From Saprospiraceae bacterium (lineage in GTDB: Bacteria > Bacteroidota > Bacteroidia > Chitinophagales > Saprospiraceae): DNA of 15,057 nt. This document shows, piece by piece, positions 1-6,344 of this stretch. The position numbers and the translations under genes were made by a program. The stretch is from contig SCUG01000547.1 in the NCBI GenBank assembly GCA_004297645.1, positions 1 to 15,057 of the forward strand, in the 5' to 3' direction. Every line of letters begins with the position of its first letter. Position 1 is the first letter of the stretch. The notes beneath the pieces are model-generated. The model ran no database searches, was not told where the DNA came from, and saw only the letters and a list, made by a program, of their open reading frames with translations.

Positions 1-1
1 C

Positions 2-2767
2 TCCCCCGTCCATCAGAATACCCTTAAACTGGATTTAGCTGCCGTAGATTGGTTTGCGCAAGACCTCATCAGCACCATCTACATCAAAAACAACGTCAAA
101 AACCAGATGCTCAAGTTCACGGTAAATTCCAACCGGCAGACTGAATTTCAGAGCCTTGCCTTGTGTTTTTACCAACGTCTGCACAAAGAACTGGTACACG
201 ATACCCCCCTCGTTGGAAACCAGGGAAAACAAACGGACGAAGGGCCGGTGTCGAAAACCGAACATGGCGAGGGCGTTTCCAGTACCCGGTCCAGGGTTGC
301 TGACATCTCCCAGTTGGACGATACCGAGCTTGCTGACTTATATGCTCAGCTCCGCCAGGCCAAGGAGCGGGTAAAGCAGGAAATAGCTTCCGAAAACGAC
401 CGGTTGGAGCGGTATAAATCACAAATTCAGGATGAAATTAGTGCCGCCCGTGCCCAAGCCCAAGAGGATAAAACCAAATTTGCCCAAGAGGTTTTGGAAG
501 CGCGTCAACGCTCGCAAGTTGAAATTGAGGCTGCCCGGCAGGAGAGCGCACAGGGAGTTGCCGCAGCTCGTGAAAACGCCTCGACCGAGATTCAGAAAAT
601 AAACATCAGCGTGCAAGATGCCCGGCAACGTGCCGCCGAAGAAATACAAAAATCCAAATTAGAGTCTGCGGAGCAGGTAGCCGCAGCCCGTGCACAAGCC
701 GCCGAAGAGATAAAAAAGACCAACGAGAATATGGGCCAGGCCAAACTGCAATACGCCGATGAAATTGCCATCGCCCGGGAAAATTCAGGGGCGGAGTTGC
801 AACGCATCCGTGAGGAGAGCGCCAAACTTGTGGAACAGGCCAGGCTTCAAGCCAAAACTGAGCAAAACAGGAGTGTCGAAGACGTGGTGACGACGAAGCA
901 AAATGCCGCACAGGAAATATTGAAAACCAAAGAAGCTGCTGCTGCCGATATTTCCAAAATCAGGGAGGACGTAGTTATCGAACAGGAAAAATCCGCCTTT
1001 GAAGTGGCAGAGTCGCGCCGCAAGGCCGCCGAAGAAAAAGCGCTTTTGCAGGGTAAAAATGCTGCCGAAATAGCGGAGATAAATGAGAATCTGGCATTGC
1101 AAAAAGAGAAAGCCGCACTCGAAGTCGCCAATGTCCGCAAGCGTGCTGCCGAGGAAATTAGCCAGTTGCAGCAGCAAGTGGTACAGGAAAAATCCCGCTC
1201 GCTGGAAGAGATAACAAAAACCAGGGAACAAGCCGCAAAAGATGTTGCGGCAACGAAGCAGGCCGCAGAGGCTGAAAAGGCCAAAACTGCGGAAGCTGTA
1301 CAAGCCGCCCAAGCATTGGCCGCCAGGAATATTGAAGAAATCAGCAAGCACGAGGCGGAAGAAGTAGCCGCTGCCCGTGCCAAAGCAGAGGCGGAGCAAA
1401 AGCGCCTGGCTGAAGAAATTGCCGCCACCCGCCAATCCGCAGAAACTGAAATCGCCCGCATCCAAAGTGAAGTGAAAGCGGCCATTGATTCTGCTAAATT
1501 CAATGAAATTACCATCAAGCAGCAATCGGCAGAAGAGGTGGCTGCTGCCAAAAAACGGGCTGCTGATGAAGTGACAAAGGCACAACAGGAGGCCGCCCAA
1601 AAGGTGAAAGAGGCTGTGGATAAATCGGATTCTGCCAAACAGGACTACGCCTCGGAGGTGGCTTCCGCACAGGCAACGGCGGAATCACGCATAAAAGACA
1701 TTCAGACCGAAGCGGCCAAATCCGTGCAAGACGCCCAGGAAAAGGGAAAACAGGCCAAGGAATTTACTACTACCGAAGTGGTGGAGGCAAAGAAAAAGGC
1801 GGCGAGTGAAATTGAGGCAGCGCAGGAAAATGCCGCCCATGAAATTGCGGCAGCAAAAGAACAGGCTGCACTCGCACAGCAACAAGCTGCAAACAGCGTG
1901 GCCGAAGCCAAAAAGGCCGCCGCCGGAAACATCTCCGCCATCCGGCAGGAAGAGGCAGAGCAAGTGCGCCTGGCCCGTGAAAATTCATCCAACGAAAGAA
2001 GCAAGCTTGCCCAAGACGTTGCCGCTGCCCGTGAAAATGCAGCGAAAGAAGTCAGCCTCGCCAGGGAATTGGCAGCCACGGAAATCAAATCTGCCAAGGA
2101 AGAAGCTGCCCGGCAAAAAGAAAGCGCATCTTTGGAGGTATTGAAAGCCCGCCAGGATGCAGCCCAACAGATTGCCTCGGAAAAAGAAACGGTCGCAAAG
2201 GAGGTGGCTGCTACCCAAAAGCAGGCGCAGGAAGCCATTTCTCAGGCTCAGCAGGCGAAGCAGAATAAACTGAGTGAAATCGCCGTAGATGTGGCAGCGG
2301 CTGAATCAGCGGCGCAGACTCAAATAGCACAGGCGCAACAACAGGCCAACGCTCTGGTGCAGCAATATTCCAAACAGGTGGCTGTTGCCGAAGAAGAGTC
2401 GCGGCAAGACATTGCCGCCGCCCAAAAGGCTGCCGCTGAGGAAATCGCAGCAATTCGAAACGAAACAGCAGAAAAGAGAAGCCAGTATGCCAGTGAAGCC
2501 GAGGATACCCGCAAACAATCCCTCGAGGAAATCAACAAAGCCAAACAAGACGCTGCCGACGCCATTTACGAAGCCAAACAACAAGCCGCCGCCCAAGTGA
2601 CAAAAGTCAAAGAGGATACCGCCATCCAAATCAAAGAGGAGCAGCAAAAACTCGAACAAGCGCGCGCAAAAGTTGCTGAGTTGACTTCGAAAAAGAAAGA
2701 GCTGGAGGATGAAATCAAAAAGCTTCAGGATGAACTGGCCAAGAAAAAACAAGGCTCCAATAACTGA
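2..2767 (+). CDS. Long hendecad/heptad coiled-coil protein, 5'-partial
   Basis: I do not recognise the family. The frame is open from base 2, so the ATG at 107 is probably internal and the N-terminus lies left of the window. Residues here are numbered from that ATG. The first 35 codons plus residues 1-40 look globular (mixed, with aromatic residues). Residues 41-65 are a polar linker and about 72-124 are helical. Residues 125-848 are one continuous alanine/glutamate/lysine-rich helix made of 11-residue units (A-A-x-E-I/V-x-x-A-R/K-x-x) interrupted by 7-residue units. Residues 849-876 are four ordinary heptads with Leu/Val/Ile at a/d positions. The C-terminus is KKKQGSNN. The coil has no cysteine, and no membrane segment is visible. 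A structural or scaffold rod is an inference; TolA-like or LEA-like resemblance would be compositional only. The gene ends 36 bases before a large hairpin. Confidence 0.85.
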   Translation, partial: SPVHQNTLKLDLAAVDWFAQDLISTIYIKNNVKNQMLKFTVNSNRQTEFQSLALCFYQRLHKELVHDTPLVGNQGKQTDEGPVSKTEHGEGVSSTRSRVADISQLDDTELADLYAQLRQAKERVKQEIASENDRLERYKSQIQDEISAARAQAQEDKTKFAQEVLEARQRSQVEIEAARQESAQGVAAARENASTEIQKINISVQDARQRAAEEIQKSKLESAEQVAAARAQAAEEIKKTNENMGQAKLQYADEIAIARENSGAELQRIREESAKLVEQARLQAKTEQNRSVEDVVTTKQNAAQEILKTKEAAAADISKIREDVVIEQEKSAFEVAESRRKAAEEKALLQGKNAAEIAEINENLALQKEKAALEVANVRKRAAEEISQLQQQVVQEKSRSLEEITKTREQAAKDVAATKQAAEAEKAKTAEAVQAAQALAARNIEEISKHEAEEVAAARAKAEAEQKRLAEEIAATRQSAETEIARIQSEVKAAIDSAKFNEITIKQQSAEEVAAAKKRAADEVTKAQQEAAQKVKEAVDKSDSAKQDYASEVASAQATAESRIKDIQTEAAKSVQDAQEKGKQAKEFTTTEVVEAKKKAASEIEAAQENAAHEIAAAKEQAALAQQQAANSVAEAKKAAAGNISAIRQEEAEQVRLARENSSNERSKLAQDVAAARENAAKEVSLARELAATEIKSAKEEAARQKESASLEVLKARQDAAQQIASEKETVAKEVAATQKQAQEAISQAQQAKQNKLSEIAVDVAAAESAAQTQIAQAQQQANALVQQYSKQVAVAEEESRQDIAAAQKAAAEEIAAIRNETAEKRSQYASEAEDTRKQSLEEINKAKQDAADAIYEAKQQAAAQVTKVKEDTAIQIKEEQQKLEQARAKVAELTSKKKELEDEIKKLQDELAKKKQGSNN

Positions 2768-2802
2768 CCCTTCTCGCCCAAGGAACATGCGCAAAACAAC
2801 CT

Positions 2803-2845
2803 GGCCAATTCACCGGGTGACTTCGAGTCACCCCGTGAATTGGCT
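2803..2845. repeat. Large imperfect hairpin between genes
   Basis: An 18-base arm (2805-2822) pairs with 2826-2843 with one mismatch around a TCG loop, and G2804-C2844 and a G-U pair extend it. The arms contain smaller palindromes built on TCACC/GGTGA. It lies 36 bases after the coiled-coil gene stop and about 60 before the aminotransferase ATG. It could be that gene's terminator, but no T-run follows on either strand, so a dispersed palindromic element or an mRNA-stabilising stem is equally possible. A weak -7-like TATTTTG lies at 2865-2871. Confidence 0.7.
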
Positions 2846-2905
2846 TCTGCAAAACTTACCAATTTATTTTGCGCACCTTCCCAACTTTCATTTTTCACAA
2901 GCAAC

Positions 2906-4054
2906 ATGAAAGCCAGCCGCCTGAAAGACATCCCCGGATTTTCTATTGACGAGGTCGCTAAAGCGGCAGGTGAAGACCCGGCCGTTTTGCGGTTGGAAAA
3001 CCTCGACACCGGCCTGGCACCGCCACAGCTTGCTTTAAAAGCCACGCTCGCAGCCATCGGGCAAGATGCGCACAACAGCTACCTCCCTTTCACCGGCCAG
3101 GAAAATTTGCGGCAGCTCGTGGCCCAAAAACTCTCCCGCCAAACCAACCAACCCTATTCCTCCAGCCATGTCGTCATCACCTGCGGCGGCACCGAGGGTA
3201 TGTTCGATGCCCTGTTGGCGCTGACCAATCCTGGCGATGAAGTCATCCTGACCGACCCTACCTATGCCGGCATGATCAACCGGGTACGGCTGGCCGGTGG
3301 GGTACCCGTTCTGGTGCCTTTTGTACCGGCGGCAAACGAATGGCGGCTCGACCTGACTGCTCTCCAGGCTGCCGTGACACCCCGCACTAAGGCTTTTTTT
3401 CTGATGAACCCCTCCATGCCTTCCGGCGCCGTATTCACCCTCACGGAATGGCAAGCCATCGCACGCCTGTGCACCCGCCACAGGCTCTGGCTTATTTACA
3501 ATGCCGCCATGGAGCGCATCCTCTTTGACCAACGGCAACTCATCCATCCGGCGGCATTGGAGGGCATGGCACAACGCACCATCATCGTTGGGTCGGCCTC
3601 TAAAGAATTTCGCATGATTGGCTGGCGCATTGGCTGGGTCGTTGCACCAAAACAGGTCGTGGACGATATCGCAAGAGTCCACATTTACAATGCCGTCACC
3701 CCATCTGGATTTGCCCAGGCTGGCGTGGCAGGGGCCTTGCTGGCACCGGCTGATGATTTTGAAAAATGCCGCAGCGAGTGGCAAAAAAGGCGGGACACCC
3801 TCGTGGAGCAACTCGATACCTACGCAATGATTCCGGCGGCAGGCGGCTGGTCGCAGTTGCTCGATGTGTCCGCTTTCGGGATGGATGCCGCAACGGCCTC
3901 GCAGCTTTTATTGAAAAAAGGAAAAACCGCCGTAACGCCCATGACTCATTGGGGGCAGAAAAACAGCAGCCAGTTTATTCGCCTCGTGTTCAGCAATGAA
4001 TCGGTGGAACGGTTGTCCACTTTGTGCGAGCGTTTTAAGGCAGCCTTCGGCTGA
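2906..4054 (+). CDS. PLP-dependent aminotransferase, class I fold, atypical active site
   Basis: A fold-type I aminotransferase of the aspartate aminotransferase superfamily, 382 residues from the ATG at 2906. The frame runs back to a TTG at 2840 inside the hairpin, but family N-termini begin near the chosen ATG. Visible motifs are the phosphate-binding GGTEG (94-98), the Schiff-base lysine K233 in SASKEFRMIGWRIGW, R241 eight residues later, and R359 near the C-terminus, the expected carboxylate-binding arginine. Three usual PLP-ring contacts differ. The NPxNPTG loop reads NPSMPSG (M171 for Asn), and the D-E-x-Y segment reads NAAM (N199 for Asp, M202 for Tyr). The substrate cannot be told, and some substitutions may be shared by a subfamily. 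The gene is probably cotranscribed with the methyltransferase 57 bases downstream. Confidence 0.93.
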   Translation: MKASRLKDIPGFSIDEVAKAAGEDPAVLRLENLDTGLAPPQLALKATLAAIGQDAHNSYLPFTGQENLRQLVAQKLSRQTNQPYSSSHVVITCGGTEGMFDALLALTNPGDEVILTDPTYAGMINRVRLAGGVPVLVPFVPAANEWRLDLTALQAAVTPRTKAFFLMNPSMPSGAVFTLTEWQAIARLCTRHRLWLIYNAAMERILFDQRQLIHPAALEGMAQRTIIVGSASKEFRMIGWRIGWVVAPKQVVDDIARVHIYNAVTPSGFAQAGVAGALLAPADDFEKCRSEWQKRRDTLVEQLDTYAMIPAAGGWSQLLDVSAFGMDAATASQLLLKKGKTAVTPMTHWGQKNSSQFIRLVFSNESVERLSTLCERFKAAFG

Positions 4055-4111
4055 ATTACTTCTTCTTCCTGAAAATACCCCAAAGCCGCGGGCATCCCCT
4101 ACATTTGCCGC

Positions 4112-5014
4112 ATGGCAAAAAAGCGAAAAGGCACCGAAACAAGCTCCTTCGGGGTGAACGGCCGGGTCAACCACGATGCCTCTATGTTTTACAACTCGCG
4201 GCTGTACACCGGTCTCGGACTGGCAGCACTCTCAAAGGGCAATCCTGACCAGCCTTTTCCAGCGGATTTTGAAAACCACATTTTCCCCTCCACCGCCGAA
4301 GTAATGACCGGCATTCCCGATAACTCCGTCCACCTGATGATCACCTCACCACCTTACAATGCCTCCAAAGACTACGATGATGACCTTACCCTCAGCGAAT
4401 ATATCGCCCTGCTCGAACGGGTATTCACAGAGACCTACCGCGTGCTGGTCCACGGCGGGCGGGCCTGCGTGAACGTGGCCAACCTCGGCCGCAAACCCTA
4501 CCTGCCGCTGACGGCATTCGTCTCGCAGTTGATGATAGACATTGGCTTTCTCATGCGCGGCGAAATCCTGTGGGACAAAGGCGCCAGCGCCAGTACCTCC
4601 ACGGCCTGGGGCAGTTGGATGAGTGCCTCCAACCCCATCCTGCGCGACGTGCACGAGTACATCCTCATTTTTTCAAAAGGCGGCTACAAGCGCCACCTCA
4701 CCAAAGCCGAAAAGGCGGCGAAAAAAAGCTCCATCACCAAAGAGCAATTCCTCGAATGGACGAAAACCATCTGGTCCATGGGCGCCGAATCGGCGCGTCG
4801 CGTCGGGCACCCCGCCCCATTCCCGGAGGAGTTGCCGTATCGCCTCATCCAGCTTTATTCTTTTGAAACAGACATCGTGCTCGACCCCTTCATGGGCAGC
4901 GGCACCACAGCAATGGCAGCCTTGCGCAGCCGCCGCAAATTCGTGGGCTTCGAAACCGTGCCGGAATACATTGAGCTGGCGCAGCAGCGCATCGCCACGG
5001 TCGGGGTGTCATAA
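4112..5014 (+). CDS. Beta-class DNA methyltransferase (N4-cytosine or N6-adenine), apparently solitary
   Basis: A S-adenosylmethionine-dependent amino-methyltransferase for DNA, 300 residues. Catalytic motif IV is TSPPYN (residues 78-83). The SAM-binding motif I, DPFMGSGTT (258-266), comes near the C-terminus, preceded by a motif X-like stretch (HPAPFPEELPYRLI, 233-246). The order IV-X-I defines the beta class. SPPY rather than DPPY is commonest in N4-cytosine enzymes, so m4C is favoured but not proven. The target recognition region is probably about residues 125-230, and its specificity cannot be read. Neither neighbour (aminotransferase 57 bases upstream, epimerase converging downstream) resembles a nuclease, so this is a solitary methylase or one whose partner is elsewhere. 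The ATG at 4112 is used; an alternative is M25 (4184). Confidence 0.95.
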   Translation: MAKKRKGTETSSFGVNGRVNHDASMFYNSRLYTGLGLAALSKGNPDQPFPADFENHIFPSTAEVMTGIPDNSVHLMITSPPYNASKDYDDDLTLSEYIALLERVFTETYRVLVHGGRACVNVANLGRKPYLPLTAFVSQLMIDIGFLMRGEILWDKGASASTSTAWGSWMSASNPILRDVHEYILIFSKGGYKRHLTKAEKAAKKSSITKEQFLEWTKTIWSMGAESARRVGHPAPFPEELPYRLIQLYSFETDIVLDPFMGSGTTAMAALRSRRKFVGFETVPEYIELAQQRIATVGVS

Positions 5015-5056
5015 ACCTGCGAGGGCTACCTTCCTCCTTGGGCAGATTGCCGGTGT

Positions 5057-6043
5057 TCATCGTCCATTTCTCAGAATCCAATCCACCGTTTTGCTCAGTC
5101 CCTCCTCAATGGGGGTAGGGTGGTAGCCCAATTCCCGTTCTGCTTTTTCAGTGGACAGTTCCCAATTGTAGAGGTATTTTTTCACCCAGGGTGGGGTGAG
5201 GATGGGGGGGGTGCCCGTCAGGTTGGCTCGAATCTCCATCACTTTTGCGGCGAATTTCAATAAGGGAATGGGGATTTTGTAGAGGTGGGTATCCTTGCCA
5301 GTCACATCCGACAGCAGGTTGAAAAACTCGGTGAAAGAGACATTGCCGCCGCCGAGAATATACCGCTCGCCGGATTTGCCATTCTCCATGGCCAGCACAT
5401 GCCCGGCCACCACATCGTCAATAAAAGCGTAGTTGCCGATGCTGCTGCCGTCACCCGGCATGAATTTGAATTTGCCTTCGAGGTACATTTTTATGAGGCG
5501 CGTCACGCCATTGCTGTCGCTGAGCAGACCGGGGCCATAGACGCGGGTGGGGTTCACGGTGACGATGTTCATGCCCTCCCGGCAAAGTTCTGCGGCGGCT
5601 TCCTCGGCCAGCGCTTTGGAGCTTTCGTAATGGGTGAATTGCGCAAGCTCCCGCAGGGTTTGTTCATCGGAAGGGGTGCCGTTGGAGGGGCTGATAACCC
5701 CCGCGGTGGAGGTGAACACGACTTTTGAAACCCCTGCGTACTGTGCTGCTTTGAACACGTTCAGCGACCCCTGCACATTCTGCTGGTAAAAAGTCTGGGG
5801 GTCTTTGGCCCAGGGTTTGGCGAAGGCCGCCACGTGAAAAACGCCGTCGCAGCCGTGCGCCGCCTTTTCGAGACTGGCCCGGTCGGAAATGTCGCCTTTG
5901 AAAAGCTCGATTCCCTCGCTTTTCAGGCCCTCCGTTTTGGCCTCGCTGCGGTAGAGCGCATTCACGGTGTGCCCTTCCCTGGCCAGCTTTTTTGCTAATT
6001 GGGTGCCGATGTATCCCGTGGCCCCGGTGATGAGGTATTTCAT
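5057..6043 (-). CDS. NAD(P)-dependent epimerase/dehydratase (extended SDR)
   Basis: An extended short-chain dehydrogenase/reductase of 328 residues, a normal length for dihydroflavonol-reductase-like or hopanoid-associated-epimerase-like members. The Rossmann loop GATGYIG is at residues 7-13, the TSTAG strand at 111-115 supplies the catalytic Ser/Thr, and the catalytic pair is Y139-x-x-x-K143 (YESSK). NPTRVYGPG follows at about 164-172. An acidic residue is not obvious after strand 2, where YRSEAK (31-36) suggests NADP preference. The substrate is unknown: a nucleotide sugar, a sterol-like compound or another ketone/alcohol. It converges on the methyltransferase with only 42 bases between stops and no clear terminator in the gap. 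Its promoter should lie in the 6044-6280 gap with the 16-base direct repeats. Confidence 0.93.
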   Translation of the reverse strand: MKYLITGATGYIGTQLAKKLAREGHTVNALYRSEAKTEGLKSEGIELFKGDISDRASLEKAAHGCDGVFHVAAFAKPWAKDPQTFYQQNVQGSLNVFKAAQYAGVSKVVFTSTAGVISPSNGTPSDEQTLRELAQFTHYESSKALAEEAAAELCREGMNIVTVNPTRVYGPGLLSDSNGVTRLIKMYLEGKFKFMPGDGSSIGNYAFIDDVVAGHVLAMENGKSGERYILGGGNVSFTEFFNLLSDVTGKDTHLYKIPIPLLKFAAKVMEIRANLTGTPPILTPPWVKKYLYNWELSTEKAERELGYHPTPIEEGLSKTVDWILRNGR

Positions 6044-6182
6044 GCCTTGTGGTAAAGTTTAAACGTATCCCCAACAAGCTCATAGCGATTTGGTGGTTAG
6101 GGAGTAAATTTCGAAAGTGCCCGGTAGTTTACCTTTGGAAAACCAACTACTTAACCAATGCAACTCAATGGCTGGATTTGGA

Positions 6183-6198
6183 GTGTCCAAAGTCTAAA
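6183..6198. repeat. Direct repeat copy 1 upstream of epimerase
   Basis: GTGTCCAAAGTCTAAA, identical to 6222-6237. The starts are 39 bases apart. The copy lies about 140 bases upstream of the epimerase ATG. On the epimerase strand it contains TAGACTTTG, one base longer than the Bacteroidota -7 consensus TAnnTTTG. It could be a paired operator or two near-promoters. Confidence 0.7.
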
Positions 6199-6221
6199 TT
6201 TATGAAGGGATACGTAAAAAG

Positions 6222-6237
6222 GTGTCCAAAGTCTAAA
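6222..6237. repeat. Direct repeat copy 2 upstream of epimerase
   Basis: Second exact copy of GTGTCCAAAGTCTAAA. The rest of the 6044-6280 gap is AT-rich and non-coding. It also holds a GTTTAAAC palindrome (6057-6064) and an 8-base inverted pair TTTCCAAA/TTTGGAAA at about 6246-6279. No RNA gene is recognisable there. Confidence 0.7.
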
Positions 6238-6277
6238 CAAAATAGTTTCCAAAAATAAAGAAGCAACGGGCGTTTGG

Positions 6278-6325
6278 AAAATAAAAAGAGCCATCCCAAA
6301 CCTTTCTATTCGGGATGACTCTTTT
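6278..6325 (-). terminator. Intrinsic terminator of protease 1
   Basis: Read on the minus strand just after the protease stop, a 14-base stem (6325-6312 with 6297-6284, one mismatch) around a 14-base loop is followed by a T-rich tail (TTTTTATTTT). The position and tail fit a Rho-independent terminator about 20 bases after the stop codon at 6345-6347. Confidence 0.85.
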
Positions 6326-6344
6326 ATTTCAACTCCTTCGGGTG

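Noticed and set aside
479..2650. Periodic repeats as a CRISPR array or LEA-type protein
   Set aside because: The 120-base units are divergent and coding, so not CRISPR. The steady Ile/Val at hendecad position 5 fits a coiled-coil core rather than hydrophilic LEA repeats.
785..2794. Long minus-strand frames opposite the coiled-coil gene (271, 263, 178 and 162 codons)
   Set aside because: They are Phe/Leu/Ser/Ala-rich mirror images of the Ala/Glu/Lys codon bias of the sense gene, with no recognisable domain.
2840..2905. Upstream TTG start for the aminotransferase
   Set aside because: It lies inside the hairpin and adds 22 residues with no family match; the ATG at 2906 fits the usual N-terminus.
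3035..3811. 258-codon minus-strand frame opposite the aminotransferase
   Set aside because: It is antisense to a well-supported gene and carries no motif.
4100..4107. TACATTTG, an exact Bacteroidota -7 box
   Set aside because: It ends four bases before the methyltransferase ATG and has no -33 element, so it would give a leaderless or internally starting mRNA. It would matter only if M25 (4184) were the true start.
6049..6258. 69-codon plus-strand frame with two CPKSK words
   Set aside because: The repeated words come from the 16-base DNA repeat; GTG start, no homology, and it overlaps the expected promoter of the epimerase.
6246..6279. TTTCCAAA/TTTGGAAA inverted pair
   Set aside because: Eight AT-rich bases with an 18-base spacer are too weak to call an operator or terminator.
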